64,000 nt of DNA. Source: Abelmoschus esculentus (lineage: Eukaryota > Streptophyta > Magnoliopsida > Malvales > Malvaceae). Position numbers and translations under genes: made by a program. The DNA is taken from positions 3,420,001 to 3,484,000 of the forward strand of contig JAUCBN010000036.1 in NCBI GenBank assembly GCA_035048815.1. Reading direction: 5' to 3'. A model generated the notes under the pieces. The model saw only the letters and a list, made by a program, of their open reading frames with translations, was not told where the DNA came from and did not search any database. Of this stretch, positions 1 through 12,207 are shown one piece after another; position 1 is the first letter of the stretch, and each line of letters starts with the position of its first letter.

Positions 1-192
1 ACATTAAAAAAATACAAAAAAAAGTAAAAGAATTTTTGTCGGTTTATTTGGACCCTTTCCTTCCTGTATTTTTTTCCTATGAATATCCTCATTTTCTATT
101 TTAAACAATAGCAATAAAATAATGAAAAATAATAGGAAAATAGGGAAGCATGCTAGGGATTGTTGACAGTCTATTTTTTAGGCGTCATCAAC

Positions 193-1197
193 CTAACTTG
201 CATGTGAAGGTTCCTTTATCCATTCAAAGGTTCGATGACGAGACAAAGCTTGCTTTTTTTTCTTTTTTTCTTTTTTCTCTTCAATGGCGGCAGTATGCGA
301 TGTTGCTTTGTCTTTCTCAATGCTGTTGTTACTTTTGGTGACGACTACGTTGTTCAATGGAACGGTTTCAACTGCATTAACTGAACATGAGCATCCACTG
401 AGCAATCTCATTCTATTTTCTAAGAACCCTCGTTTCAATTCTTGCCGATTCTTTGCAACTTCAGTGCCTCCATTGTTAGCAACATTCTTGGTGCTTGAAC
501 TGCTGTTTCGGCTGACGGCGGACGTTCTTTTACCATTGTTGTTGTTGCTACGAAGTTTCAAGTTTTGTAATTCAAGCTCTGGTGCTCGAACCAAGCCTAA
601 CCTGAAAAATTCCCACATCGATGATCTCTGGTTTCTGCTGCTGGCATTTGGTGTTTGGGTTTTGGACAATCTGATCTGTGGTTTCGGTCTCGGATGTGTG
701 TTGAAGTTGTTTCTGGTTTTAATGGCATTTGGCTTGGGGTTGGTACTTTCCATTCTCTCTGCCATTGAATTACTGCTACTAGTTGAGTGATGGCTACTTT
801 TAGTGCTGCTGCTACTAACACTTGTGAACCTACTTAATGAGCCACGGTCCATTGACTCCGACCTCGATAAGCACACGCTAGTGTTGTGGCTATCTTGCCG
901 GAGCCCCGTCATGCCACTGTCGGAACTGACCGATTGACGCAGTGGTAGAATTTGGCCTTTGAAGAACACTTCATCAGCGGCACACATCTCTGGTTTTATC
1001 GAAAGAGAGCCACCCCATGAGCCAAAGTTGAAATCTTCTGCTGTTTGAACCGGTTCACCATCTTCTTCTTGAACCAGCTGGTTCCCTTCTTTAATCAAAT
1101 TGACAGGCAAATCACACAGCGACAACGCTTCTTCTTCTTCTTCCTCTTCAGCTTCACATTCTTCTTCATCGCAACATTTAACTGCAGCACCCTCCAT
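193..1197 (-). CDS. Plant-specific Ser-rich protein, MAKR/DUF1645-like
   Basis: Single-exon reading frame of 334 residues. I start it at the ATG at 1197 because the longer frame to 1215 begins with GTG. Visible order: an acidic Glu run (about residues 10-24); a block with FNFGSWGGS followed by ADEVFFKGQILPLR (about 55-90); long Ser/Asn-rich low-complexity stretches; WEFFRLGLVR (about 195-205); and a very basic Lys-rich C-terminus. An ADE-FFKGQ-LPLR block near the N-terminus plus a short WxFFRLGLVR block resembles plant membrane-associated kinase regulator / DUF1645-type proteins, which are mostly disordered and of poorly known function. The family assignment is by memory of motif layout. The 5' leader probably runs to about 1400. 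Confidence 0.72.
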   Translation of the reverse strand: MEGAAVKCCDEEECEAEEEEEEEALSLCDLPVNLIKEGNQLVQEEDGEPVQTAEDFNFGSWGGSLSIKPEMCAADEVFFKGQILPLRQSVSSDSGMTGLRQDSHNTSVCLSRSESMDRGSLSRFTSVSSSSTKSSHHSTSSSNSMAERMESTNPKPNAIKTRNNFNTHPRPKPQIRLSKTQTPNASSRNQRSSMWEFFRLGLVRAPELELQNLKLRSNNNNGKRTSAVSRNSSSSTKNVANNGGTEVAKNRQELKRGFLENRMRLLSGCSCSVNAVETVPLNNVVVTKSNNSIEKDKATSHTAAIEEKKEKKKKKQALSRHRTFEWIKEPSHAS

Positions 1198-1957
1198 TGC
1201 TTTGAAACTCAACACTCAACACAAACTTTTCAAATTCAAACACCGTTTCGGTTCGTCCTAGACTGAAAAAGCTGCAGAATCGTGATTTATAGAAAGAAGA
1301 AAGCGTAAATTTTGAATTGCAGAGAGAGAAAAAGGTACTAAAAAACAGTAATAGTGCAGAAACAACAATGAACAATTCATAGGACATAACAGGCGAAGCA
1401 AACATTGAGGTGATAGTGGTGTTGTTTTATTGTTGTTGAGTGAAACAGAGGGGGACTATGAGGCCGGCCATTAGCCAAACCAGGGGTTCTAAATCTAGAA
1501 GACACCGAGACATGTAAACTTTATATAAAACTGTTGTAATAATTTGATTTATTATACTGAGTCTATGATTCCATTTACTGAATCGAATTCTTTTGGTTAG
1601 ATTGACGATAAAGAAGTTTGAAGTGACAAATGTTTTATTGAGATTGAGACCAAAAGAGACTCGAAACACATGAAGGGTTGGTGTGTTTTTTAATACAGTT
1701 CTTATACGTATATTCTTCTTCATATTATGTGGTGCAGACTGCAGACTGGCGCATTTTGGATTTGAAAGATGGAAAGTGCCTTGGCTGGTGAAGCAGGAAA
1801 GGGATGACTTGAGTTGGAAATTTGGGATGCAGGATAAAAGCTTTAGTGTAACAGCTATAAATGTGAAACAAAGAGATTTGAGTATGGTGTTTTAGGTTAG
1901 TTTTGGAATTTAAGTCAATTTTTACAGAACAGGTAAGAGAACATCGTTTGCACATTG

Positions 1958-2611
1958 GAAAAATTATTACATGAATCTTTTCTATCATCTAAGATATGGT
2001 CTCAACCAATTAAATTAAGACACATAATATATTTTTTTCATATCAAATTTATACATAAACATTGGTCAAATCATCTAATTTAACATCTTTGATTTAAAAA
2101 AGGAAAAAAATATTATCAAAGATTTTTTGTGTCATCTTTCTCTTTATTCTTTAAAATTTTCCTAATTAATTTTTTATATAGATTTGGGGTTTAGGATTTA
2201 GAGTTTAGGGTTTAGGTTAGGGATTAGTGGTTTAGGGTTTATATGGTTTAGGGTTTAGGGTTTATGTGGTTTAGGTTTAAGGTTTAGGGTTAAGGTTACG
2301 TGTTATTGTTAGGGTTAAGGTTTATGGTTTAAGGTTTATGGTTATGGTTTAAAAGTAGGATTTAAGATTTAGGGTTTAAGATTTATGGTTAGGATTTAGG
2401 GTTAGGGATTAGAATTGAACAATAAAGAGAAAGATAACATAAAAAATCTTTGATAATATTTTTTTCCATTTTTAAATTAAATGCATTAAAGTGGATAATT
2501 TGGATGATGCTTATGTGTAAATATGATATGGAAAAAATATATTATGTGTCTTAATTTAATTGGTTGGGACCATATCTTAGGTGGTGAAAAAGGTCCATGT
2601 AATAATTTCTC
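1958..2611. mobile_element. Mutator-like MITE with telomere-like core
   Basis: A 654-bp element with long inverted arms. The left end GAAAAATTATTACATG mirrors the right end, whose complement reads GAGAAATTATTACATG, and similarity continues inward for roughly 200 bases. It is flanked by a perfect 9-bp duplication, TGCACATTG, at 1949-1957 and 2612-2620; 9 bp is typical of Mutator-like elements. The centre (about 2180-2410) is a degenerate run of TTTAGGG-like units. There is no coding capacity. Related ends occur at 11366, 17001 and 53263. Confidence 0.85.
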
Positions 2612-2620
2612 TGCACATTG

Positions 2621-3213
2621 TGATTTAGGAGAGATTATCATGTGCATATGACATTTTTTATTTTTAATATATTTTTTAAAAATTTAAGAGAGAACATCAC
2701 CTGCACATGATGTTCTCCTATCAATACTGTAAAAATTATCTTAAATTTTTTTGAACAAACTGATAGTAATTACAGTAGTATTTGTTCTAAAATATAATCT
2801 CCACCATTTGATATTAATCGCTCAATCACTCTGCTGGCATCGTTGATGTTCTAACCCATAACCTTTAGGAACATCAACCGTTCCTTTAACCACTTACATT
2901 TCAAAATAAAATTTTAAATTGGATTATTCTAAAAAAAATATCAACAGTTTATAGAAAAAATTTTATTTTATTACAAAATATAAAATTTAATTATTATTTT
3001 ATAATATTTAAAAATTTATTTATTATTTTATTTTTCAATAAAATTTAATGATATTTTGATACTTTACCCTGTTTTTCTTTTATCTATTTTCTTGTTTTTG
3101 GACGACTATTTATTTGTCCAAAACAAATAAACAATTCGATTTTTGAATCCCCTCTGTCGTTATCCAAATTAGGGTTCTTGAGGAACGCCATATTCACGCG
3201 AATTCGATCAGAT
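2621..3213. other. AT-rich intergenic and 5' leader of the zinc-finger gene
   Basis: AT-rich sequence with no supported gene. The last 60-80 bases before 3214 are probably the 5' leader of the downstream gene. Confidence 0.6.
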
Positions 3214-3970
3214 ATGGGAGGGGGCAATGCCCAAAAGTCCAAGATGGCACGTGAAAAGAACCTCGAGAAGGCTAAAAACGCTGCGAAAGGTTTCCCCTTT
3301 CTCTTTCAATACGAATTAGATCATCGTCTTAGTTTTGTTTGGTTTTTTCCTTGCTTTAATGGTTTTTTCCTTCTTTTTCAGGAAGCCAGCTAGAATCAAA
3401 CAAGAAAGCTATGTCTATTCAGGTAATTTTCGTGTTCTTTTGTTTATCAACCGTCCTTTTATATATTGATTAAAAAGTGTGAAGAATCCTTATGGTCTCT
3501 GTATAACACAGGAAAGGGTTCATTAATGGGTTATTAGACTAGTGAATAGAATATCATTGTGTTGTCTATGAAGGAATCTCTGTTTTCGGTAATTGGTTAT
3601 GGATGGTCTTTTCTTCTGGCTAATGAAAGAAATTAGTAGGGGTTGTTCAAAAGGATACCCTTTACAGCCCTGATCTTTGTAGATTTTTAAGTTTTAGCAT
3701 ATGATCAATTATTGGAACCCTGGATGAATATTTAGAATCTATGTTCAAGCTCGAAGGTTTTCGATGATTAAGCATTTTAACTTCTTCGTATGCTTGATGT
3801 ACTAAATTATTGGTGATTGTTCAATAACATTTGATTTACTTAAAATGCAGTGTAAGGTATGTATGCAGACATTTATATGCACTACATCAGAGGTCAAGTG
3901 CAGGGAGCATGCCGAAGCCAAGCATCCGAAATCCGATGTGTATGTTTGCTTCCCTCATCTCAAGAAGTGA
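3214..3970 (+). CDS. Small C2H2-like zinc-finger protein, At2g23090 type
   Basis: Three coding exons: 3214-3289, 3382-3422 and 3851-3970, all with GT-AG junctions and consistent phase, giving 78 residues, the usual length of this plant family. The N-terminus is a basic MGGGNAQKS...KNLEKAK segment similar to 4F5/SERF-type N-termini. The C-terminal exon carries Cys-x2-Cys then His-x4-His (CKVC...HAEAKH) in a single small zinc finger and ends CFPHLKK. Family members are widespread, uncharacterised plant proteins; the molecular role is unknown. The start is the ATG in GATATGGGAGG; an upstream in-frame reading lacks family similarity. The 3' UTR probably extends to about 4200. Confidence 0.93.
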
Positions 3971-4410
3971 TGGTGGTTGAAGCAAGAGTCTGATATTATA
4001 GACTTGTTAGGAATGCCATTTCCTTATCATGTAATGCCTTGGCTTTAATTTATAAACTCGGATGAATGTGTGCCTCAGGCTCAGAGTGAGGAGTTGGTTG
4101 ATCCTCAAGTCTTTTCAAGTGGAGATTTGAATCTTTCCTTAAACAATATTGTTCTTTGGAGTTCTTGCTTTCTGGAATTATTACAGATGCAGATTAGACC
4201 ATAAAAAACATTGTAAGAATTATTTTAAGCACCCAATCAAGTCGATTTATATGGTAATGGGTTTTGCTAGTCAATGAAAACAAAAGCAAGTGATCTTTAC
4301 ACAGATTCCAGCACCCATTTTTACTTTAAAGAAACTAAACTGAAACTTCCTCACAAGCATCAATCTAAAAGCTAGTCATATCGAGTTGGGAGAATTTTTA
4401 TTTGTATTTT

Positions 4411-5118
4411 TCAAGTCATATTCATACTTAGAACTTGGAAAAACCAAGGCGGTTGATTTAATCTTTCTTGTCTCAATTGTTGTTCGAGGTCGACATTGTT
4501 TTTGCCTCCATTTCGATACCCCAATGTCGAGTCCGTAACATCGAGGAGTCCCAGCTCACGACCGATGAATTCATCTCTTGCTGTGTTTGTCTTCCGTTTG
4601 GTCGCCTTGGAACCACTCGGCCAGCTGTTGATCATATGACAGGATTCGGTCGAAGATGAAGAGAAGCTGTTGGGTCCAGAATCCGAGGTTAAAGTGGGAG
4701 TCCCATGTTTCTTCCTCGACATGAACTTTGTAGGCCCTAAAGTCAATTCAATCTCGCTTTCATTTATGAATTCGTCATCCTCTTCGTCATGTCCGGCTGG
4801 ATGTTCTAAGTCAAGTCTGGTTCTTGAACTCTGATGATCCATATAGCTTCCATTCACGGGTCTACTGGTTTCTATGCTTTTCATCAATGTCTTCTGGATT
4901 CTATATAGACGATGAAGCTCGTAGACCTGATCAAACATCAAATGCAAGCTTTTAGAACAAATACATACATACATATATATATGATAAGCAGAGGTAACAG
5001 AAGAAAGAAGAAATACCGATAAATTATATTGATGTACCTGATGTTTGAATGTTTCTTCATGTTTTAAGATCGCCATCCTCACAAACTCCTTATCGTAGTG
5101 TGTAAGAAGCTTCTCCAT
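4411..5118 (-). CDS. Small DUF863-like protein (ELHRLYRIQ motif)
   Basis: Two coding exons, 5038-5118 and 4411-4926, give 198 residues. The N-terminal block (about residues 5-45) has YDKEFVRMA, KHEETFKHQ and then ELHRLYRIQKTLM across the exon junction. These are hallmarks of plant DUF863-like proteins of unknown function. An acidic ELTLG segment and Ser-rich tail follow. I start at ATG 5118 because the upstream open frame has no ATG before a stop; at least one 5'-UTR intron is likely (acceptor near 5203, possible donor near 5757). The coding intron (4927-5037) is exactly 111 nt and stop-free in frame, so an intron-retained product of 235 residues is possible. Confidence 0.78.
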   Translation of the reverse strand: MEKLLTHYDKEFVRMAILKHEETFKHQVHQYNLSVFLLSSVTSAYHIYMYVCICSKSLHLMFDQVYELHRLYRIQKTLMKSIETSRPVNGSYMDHQSSRTRLDLEHPAGHDEEDDEFINESEIELTLGPTKFMSRKKHGTPTLTSDSGPNSFSSSSTESCHMINSWPSGSKATKRKTNTARDEFIGRELGLLDVTDSTLGYRNGGKNNVDLEQQLRQERLNQPPWFFQVLSMNMT

Positions 5119-5202
5119 TGTTTGGTTTTTCAAAATCCCAAGATCTACGTTACAATATCTACACTCTATATGCTCAATCACCTCTCCTCTCACTGTTACC
5201 AC

Positions 5203-5890
5203 CTATAAAATGAGCAAGAATTCAAAGAAGATTAGAAGAAAAGGTGATAAATAGGGCAGGAATGCATACTAAAAGTATGAACCCGTAAGCCGGCACTTAG
5301 TCCGTTGATTTACGGGTCATAGATTCAAATCTCGATATTTTCATCATTATTATTAGATAAGAAAGAAGCTACTTTTAGCATGATTTTTCTGGTTATTCAC
5401 TGTTGTTTTGGGCCACATTAGTGAACATATATCGCATTCACATGTGGCTTCGATGTTCCTTGTCTTTCCCGTCTGACTCTGAGGGGTAAATAATAATAAC
5501 AATCACAGTTTCTTCAACTTAGATTGATTTTCTGGTTTCTCAAAGAAAAAAGATTGGTCTTCTGGTTTATTTAACAGTGAAAATACAATTCAGAGTCTGG
5601 CTTACATGTTGATCTCTTGTAAATTAAACCTTGATATATGGACAAGGAAATTCATGAGAAAATATTCTAGAATATTCATGAAGCTGTAAGATTTTCAAAA
5701 GAGAAATGGATTCATATGCATGAAAAAAGAAAATACAAGGAGCATATGATATACAAACCTGTAAAGGATTCTTCAAGAGCTCCAGCAGGTAAAGAACAGG
5801 AAAAGGGGAATCGTAAAGAGAGAAGAGCAAGAAAAAAGGTTAACATTCCCTATCAAACAACTCCTTGAAATAGACATATATATATATATA
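5203..5890 (-). other. 5' leader region and possible UTR intron of the DUF863-like gene
   Basis: A plausible UTR exon ends at a CAG|GT donor near 5757 on the minus strand and would join the acceptor TATAG near 5203. The (TA)n run at 5878-5891 lies just upstream. A tRNA-like stretch at 5280-5340 (ATTCAAATCTC resembling a pol III B box) may be a retroposon remnant. Confidence 0.4.
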
Positions 5891-5891
5891 C

Positions 5892-8800
5892 ATGTCATTG
5901 AAGGAGACGAATTCAAGATTCCTGAAGACGCAGAAACCAAGGACTGGACAGGAGATGTGGGTCTGGGGTTGTGCCTTGAGGCATGCCAAAATAAATCCCA
6001 CTGGCCACTCCCTTAACCAATACCCTGCAAGCTGTGTGAAAAAGATGACTCTCGGCTCTCACTTCTCACTCCACCGTGCCTTTTCATAGAATAATGCCCA
6101 AAATTTTATTTTTTGTTTACAAAATTTGATTAAAAAATTATTATTCAATTTAAATTGACAAAAAATACTTATCTTGATCTTATATTATTTAAAAAATTAA
6201 ATAAATTTTAATTATAAAATAAAATTTCGAATAACTTATGTGTATTATATATATAATTATATAAAATCATTTAAATTAAAATTAATTAATACTATAATAT
6301 TATAAATATTTATAATTAAATTTAAACAAAAATCCGAATAACTCGATTTGACTTCACATATCTCAAATTTCATAGGCTCACCTAAACTCATAACAAGATT
6401 AATGCCGACAAATTGGGCATGTGAGTAGTAATTAATAATGATATGGATTAGATCTTTTAGTTCCAGATTTCTTATGAACTTGGAAAATAATGCTAAATAA
6501 AATATATCTGATTATGTAATACAGTTGTTAGGTGTACATGGTCCAGACTGGAACAGGATCCATCCAGGACCATATAAATTTAGATGTAAATGGATTTGGT
6601 TGTAAATGATATTTTAATAAATATTATAATCTCTTCAAATCTTAAAAAATAATAAAATTCACCTCTCTCTTGTTCTTGCTATGTCGATTTTAAAATGTTT
6701 TAATATTAATAATAATTTATTTTTAAATTTGTTATAAAAATATACATATATTTATTAAATATTTATATTTAAATTCGAATAATTTAAGAAATGCTGACAA
6801 CCTGAACAATATAAATGCTGACATGACATTCATGTTGTTCTGGTACTTGTGGAAAATGGTACTAAATGATGCAATACAAGAAAGTTGGGTATATTGTTTT
6901 TATTAAAAGCAAGAAAATAAAAGAGTTGGAGAGAGTGACATGGAAGCACGGGTTGCCGGTGAAGGGAGGTGCAACCGTATTGGGCGGTGGGTCCATTTGG
7001 GGGTGCTGAAACCTAAGCCAAGGGGGAGGCGACGCTTGCCTAGTGGGTTTGACAGTGGGTCCCAACTGTGGAAAAGGAAATTAATCACTCTTTAGATATC
7101 AAACAAGGCTTAAGTACACGTTTAGTATTTAAATTATATATTTTCTTTTAAGCTAAAAATCTATTTTTATTTTTAAATTAATATCTGAATTAGGTATATT
7201 TTTTAGTCGGTGTTTTAAAAAAATATTTTCATATTAATATTTGAATTAAATATATTTTTAAAATCCATATTAAAATTTATATTTTATCTAATTTAATCTT
7301 AACTCAAAATAAATTAATAAATTTTTAATAATTTAGTACTTGAATTAAACATGTCAAAACTTATATATTTTATCAATTTAATACTTATTCTATTAAATAA
7401 ATTTAAACTCTTATATTTAAAAATTAATCCCTTATATTTAAATATTATATCAATTATATCGATTTTATTTTTTTATTCTCCTAGTTTATTTATTCCAAAA
7501 AAGGGGTGAAAGTATTCAAATGAGATAATTTTGATAAGGGAATTATTTTTTTGAAAATAAATAGTGAATATTTTTAAAAAATTTATAAATTTGATATTTA
7601 TAAATATTAACCTTGTGAAGATTGATACATACTATTGATATTTGTATAAAATATTAATACTATTTTTTTCTTATTTTCATGTTTTACTATATTTTTTTAA
7701 CTTGCTAATCTACAATTAAAAAATAAAATTATACTAATTTATCATTAAACATTACATAAAAAATATTTTATATAATTTCATTAAAAATAAATTAAGATCC
7801 TAAAAATATTCATGAAAGAGATGCATAGCCAAATATGTACAAACAAATTAAGATTAAATTTTATGGTTAGAATATAATTATAAAAATAATATGATCAAAT
7901 ATGTCTTTTAACGTCTTATTTTATACTTTCAATTCAGGGCGTTAACTTTTAGTTTATTTTGTATAATTAGTTCTTTAAAAAACGTGTTCACTAAATATTA
8001 AAAATAGAAAATTTAACTATCAATAAATTATTTGTACCCAAATAAACTAAAAGCTCATCAAAAAATTATTTATCCAACATCCTTAAATTTAAAAGTTTTC
8101 TACCCTATAAATAAAATAAATTATATTAAAAATCATCTTTATAATAAATTTTTATAATATATAATTTAAATTAATCACTAATAAATAAAATATGAATAAT
8201 CAAACCATTATAATTTATTCTTGCATAATAAGAAGCCATTGGATCATGAAATTCCTCACTTTTTTAACTTCGTATTTTATAAGAGACGTGATAATGTTAT
8301 GACCCTTTTTCATTGTTTAAATAAACAATAATAATTACTAATAAATAATAATAAAGTAATTAATATAAAAAATTTGATCAGAAGCCACCGAGAAACTCAA
8401 GAATCTAAGTTTTGGAGACGTTAATTATTGTTTTTGATTGCTTTTCATAATCACTAGTTAAGTACAGATTAGATTAGGACTAATAAATTAAACAATAGCC
8501 ATTAAAATATCAGCAGAGATAATGATGAGTACTGGTGGACTCTGAGACTCTCACCCCCTTGGGCCTTGTTTATGATTTTCCTACCTTACTGGTCGGTCCA
8601 TTTGGATTAAAATGAACAGTGTCTGACAGTGGAACAACACGCCAGGACACACTTTAAAAGTAAATTAGCAGATGATGACACTTGGGGAATGTTGTCGGGA
8701 GCATGGCTACAGGCAAGTATAAGCTGTTGGAAAATAATTTAGGCTAGGGGACTAGGGGGTAGGATTATAATTTATTAACGAATCAAACATTTATTAAATT

Positions 8801-9571
8801 ATTTATATTTATTTATTTAATAAAGAAATAATTAAGAATAAAATTTTATATTCGTTTAATTAAATGAATAAATATAAATAAATGTTATATTTACTCGTTT
8901 ACGTTCATAAATATTTGATAATTCATTTATTTATATGTGTTTTAAATTTATTTACATGAATATTATATTTAATAAAAATAAAAATATGAAATAAAGGGGA
9001 GAAAAATAAATAATACTCCCTTTAGACTTCTTAAAAAAACAATATTAAGAGGTTTATTTGTTCGTTTATCACTTTAATAAACGAACATAAATAAACACAA
9101 ATAATATATATTCTTTAAAAAATATACACAGACAAAAAAAATTATATATATTTTGATGTTTATATTTATTTAATTAAAATTAAATAAACAAATACAAATA
9201 TACTTATATTTGTATTCGTTCAGTTTATTTATCTGTCTAAAAGCTATAAATTTGTTGTAAATATATAGGAGATAATAATTGGTTTTAACTCGTAAAATAG
9301 AATGATTTATATTCCTTTAATATTATACGTATATAAAATAATGTATTATTTATAGCAATCTTTATTGGATATTTATAATTAAATTATCTTTCTCATTAAA
9401 GATTAGAGGTAATAGAATGAGTTCAAGCAATTTTAAACCTGGTTTGATATCAAAATGTTAACATAAACATTGAGTTTTTTTTCTTCTTTATAATACCATT
9501 TTTACTCTTATTTATAATTTTATCTAATATCTAAATAAAATAATTAAAAACCACTGCTCAGTGATTAACTG
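5892..9571. other. AT-rich intergenic DNA, no gene seen
   Basis: Very AT-rich, with many stops in all frames. Diffuse repeats of the type TTCGTTTA...AATAAATA (8780-9240) look like degraded miniature transposons; the same theme recurs at 15.0, 15.8, 17.6 and 52.4 kb. The short open frames near 6862-7088 have no recognisable content. Confidence 0.6.
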
Positions 9572-9579
9572 ATTAAGCA

Positions 9580-10113
9580 TAGGGTTGAGCACGGAACTCG
9601 AACCCGACGGGTTCCGACCTAACTTGATCTGAATGGATCAGATTTTTTTAAAAAAATTGTATTTGAGTCGGGTCGAGTTTCTTTAAGGGTAATTTTTGGT
9701 CGGGTTGGGGTCGGTTTTAGGGTGAAAAAAATTTGATCCGACCCGATCCGGGACTAATAGTATAATTTTTTAATATATATTTTTAATATATTTGCAATAA
9801 TGATCCCTCTTTATATATATTTTAAACAATTAGATCACTAAAATTATTTTTTTTATAATTAGATCATTAAAGTTTTATTTTATTTGCAATTAGATCCCTA
9901 AATTTTATTTCTTTTACAATTAAATCCCTAAAATTTAATTTTTTAATGATTCAGGTTGGGTCGGGTCAGATCGAATTTTAAACCTTAAAAATCGGATCCA
10001 ATTGGATCGAATTTTTTCATCCTAAACTCGAATCGGGTGACGGGTAGAGGGTATATTTTTTCGGATCGAGTGCGGGTGGACCAAAAATCCGACCTGACCC
10101 GTGCCCATCTCTA
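9580..10113. mobile_element. hAT-type MITE
   Basis: A 534-bp non-coding element. Terminal inverted repeats TAGGGTTGAGCACGG and (complement of the right end) TAGAGATGGGCACGG match at 12 of 15 positions. It has a perfect 8-bp target duplication, ATTAAGCA, at 9572-9579 and 10114-10121. TAG-initial ends with an 8-bp duplication are diagnostic of hAT elements. Subterminal regions are rich in GACCCGA/TCGGGT words, the same vocabulary as the large element at 55.8-61.5 kb. Confidence 0.88.
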
Positions 10114-10121
10114 ATTAAGCA

Positions 10122-11365
10122 CAGGGTCAGTATTTATTAATTTTAAACTGGGAATTTTTTGAAGATATTGTAGGATATACAAAATCAAATTTATATACAT
10201 AAAATTCCGATAAACTAAATTAAAAATAAAATTCACACAATTCAATATACAAACTGAAAAATAGAACAACTACATTAAAAATTTTAACAAACACAAATAT
10301 AGCAAACAAAAATGTTCTATATTTATAAACACCATTAACAAAATAAAATTAAATCCTAATAATCTAATATATCAAATAAAATAACGTGTATTATTTAAAG
10401 TCGGAGCTAAAAATCTTCATTTTTAAACAGTATCATGCATACCATGTATGACACGCGGACACTGGGAAGTTAGAGCCAATGACTCCGTTTTCAAGCTTAA
10501 TTTGGATAGAAATAGCAATATTTCGGGAATTTTTCTTTGAGATTAATATTTTGAGTAATTAATTTTTTATACAATATTTTAAAATTTTTCGTTCATTTTT
10601 ACAACAATATTAATTATTTTTATTTTAAATCAAACAATCTAAAAATACTTTTTAAAATTAATTTTCCACTGTATTTTGTAAAAACATTGTCAAAGTGACC
10701 CTAAAATATATATTATTATATTTTATAATTTTAGAAAAAATATTAAAAATGAAAAATATAATTTAAAATGATTAAAATATAATTTTATTACTATTTTAAT
10801 TAAAATTTAAGTACACGTGATTTTATCTTTATTTTTTTTTGAACTGTTGGATAAAGAAATCACTGAGTTTCATTATCATTAGAAAATGAAAGATTAAAAC
10901 AAAAAAATAATTTTATTTATTTAATCTCATCTAATAATTCAAAAAATATAAAAATAATTAAATTTTACTTATTATAAGAAGTCTTAATCCATATATGTTA
11001 TATTTTTATATACAAATTGTGTAAAAAAAATTATACAATTCTTTATATTTAACTTATAAAATCTAAATTATTAAATAATGCTCTAAAACCTAAATTTTTA
11101 ACTTTAAATTTTAATTATAAATCTAAATTATACCCATTAAGCTCTTAAAATCTATTTTAAATTCTTAAATCCGAAATTGAAAATTTACAGAAATGACCAT
11201 TCTCAACCCTTAAAACCGCGCGGTTTCACTCTTTTAGATAAAAAATTATTAGATGAACATTGTTTGTCATATCATCCGTGATTCAACTAATCAGATTTGT
11301 TTGTCTCATTTTTTCTGAAATGAATCATCACCTTTTTTTTATATGTAATTAAAAAATAGTATTTG
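10122..11365. other. AT-rich intergenic DNA
   Basis: No gene seen. At 11230-11335 there is what looks like half of a degraded element related to the MITE that follows and to 50735-50810. Confidence 0.55.
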
Positions 11366-11578
11366 GTGAAATTATATCATAAACCCTTTCCACCACGTTA
11401 TTTATGGCCCAAACAATCAGGTTCTTTCATCTTTAAATAACTACCTAATAATTATCTAATCATTAGTTAGATATAGAAAAGTGGTAATGATTTACCTTTG
11501 AAAAAGAATAAGAAAGATGAATCTGATTAGTTGAGACTACAAATTATATGTCGGAAAGAATTTGTAATATAATTTCTA
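11366..11578. mobile_element. Mutator-like MITE, related to 1958-2611
   Basis: Ends GTGAAATTATATCAT and, on the complement of the right side, TAGAAATTATATTAC form imperfect inverted repeats that continue inward through AATCAG and TTCATCTTT blocks. Flanking 9-mers are only weakly alike, so the exact borders are uncertain. Confidence 0.6.
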
Positions 11579-12207
11579 AGTTTTAAGTATTGTGTGATGC
11601 CGTGCCTAGTTGAGAAGACTCTTACTATGTTTTCGAAAAAATTATTCAAGATATTTAATTATAAGTTTCTTAATAACGATGTCATTTTCTAATTTATAAA
11701 TATTTTATTTAATTAAAACATGATTCAAAATTAATATAAACATTGAGAATTAACCGATGAAAAAAGCATGAATCTTTTGTCTAAATCATCCCAAATTTCA
11801 AACGGGGAGGTCGTTGACAAGTCTAGTTTCTGCCCCTGTTAAGCAGTCTTCCTCTTCAGTCCCTGGTGATAATTCTTGATGTTACAAGTTGAATCTGCTA
11901 TTTGTTTTGCAGTTGGAGATGATGATTTCCATGACCAAACACAAGAGTTTGATGGCACAGACACAATTGCTTTTGGAATGTACCAAATATTCTAAGTCCA
12001 AAGCAAAAGTTGACAGAGATTAAAGGCCAAGCAATTGAAAAATATACCCACGAGAAAAGAAGGCAACATATAACATTCAGTCTAAAAAATCCCAGATTAC
12101 CGATTGGTAACATGAAGAAAAAGCATAAAAGTGAAGTTCGAAAGCTGCAAATTCCCTAAATTATAACAGAACAAAACATGAAGAAGAAGAAGAAGTGAAG
12201 GGCAACC

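Noticed and set aside
284..790. Plus-strand open frame of 168 codons
   Set aside because: It is the antisense of the Ser-rich protein gene at 193-1197 and is Leu/Phe-rich because it reads the complement of Ser and Lys codons.
2180..2410. Chromosome end or fusion site marked by telomere repeats
   Set aside because: The block is degenerate and lies entirely within a transposon with a perfect 9-bp target duplication.
5038..5202. Longer N-terminus of the DUF863-like protein
   Set aside because: The apparent first codon at 5202 is GTG next to a splice acceptor; no ATG exists upstream in that frame before a stop, and the family pattern starts close to MEKLL at 5118. An unseen upstream coding exon remains possible.
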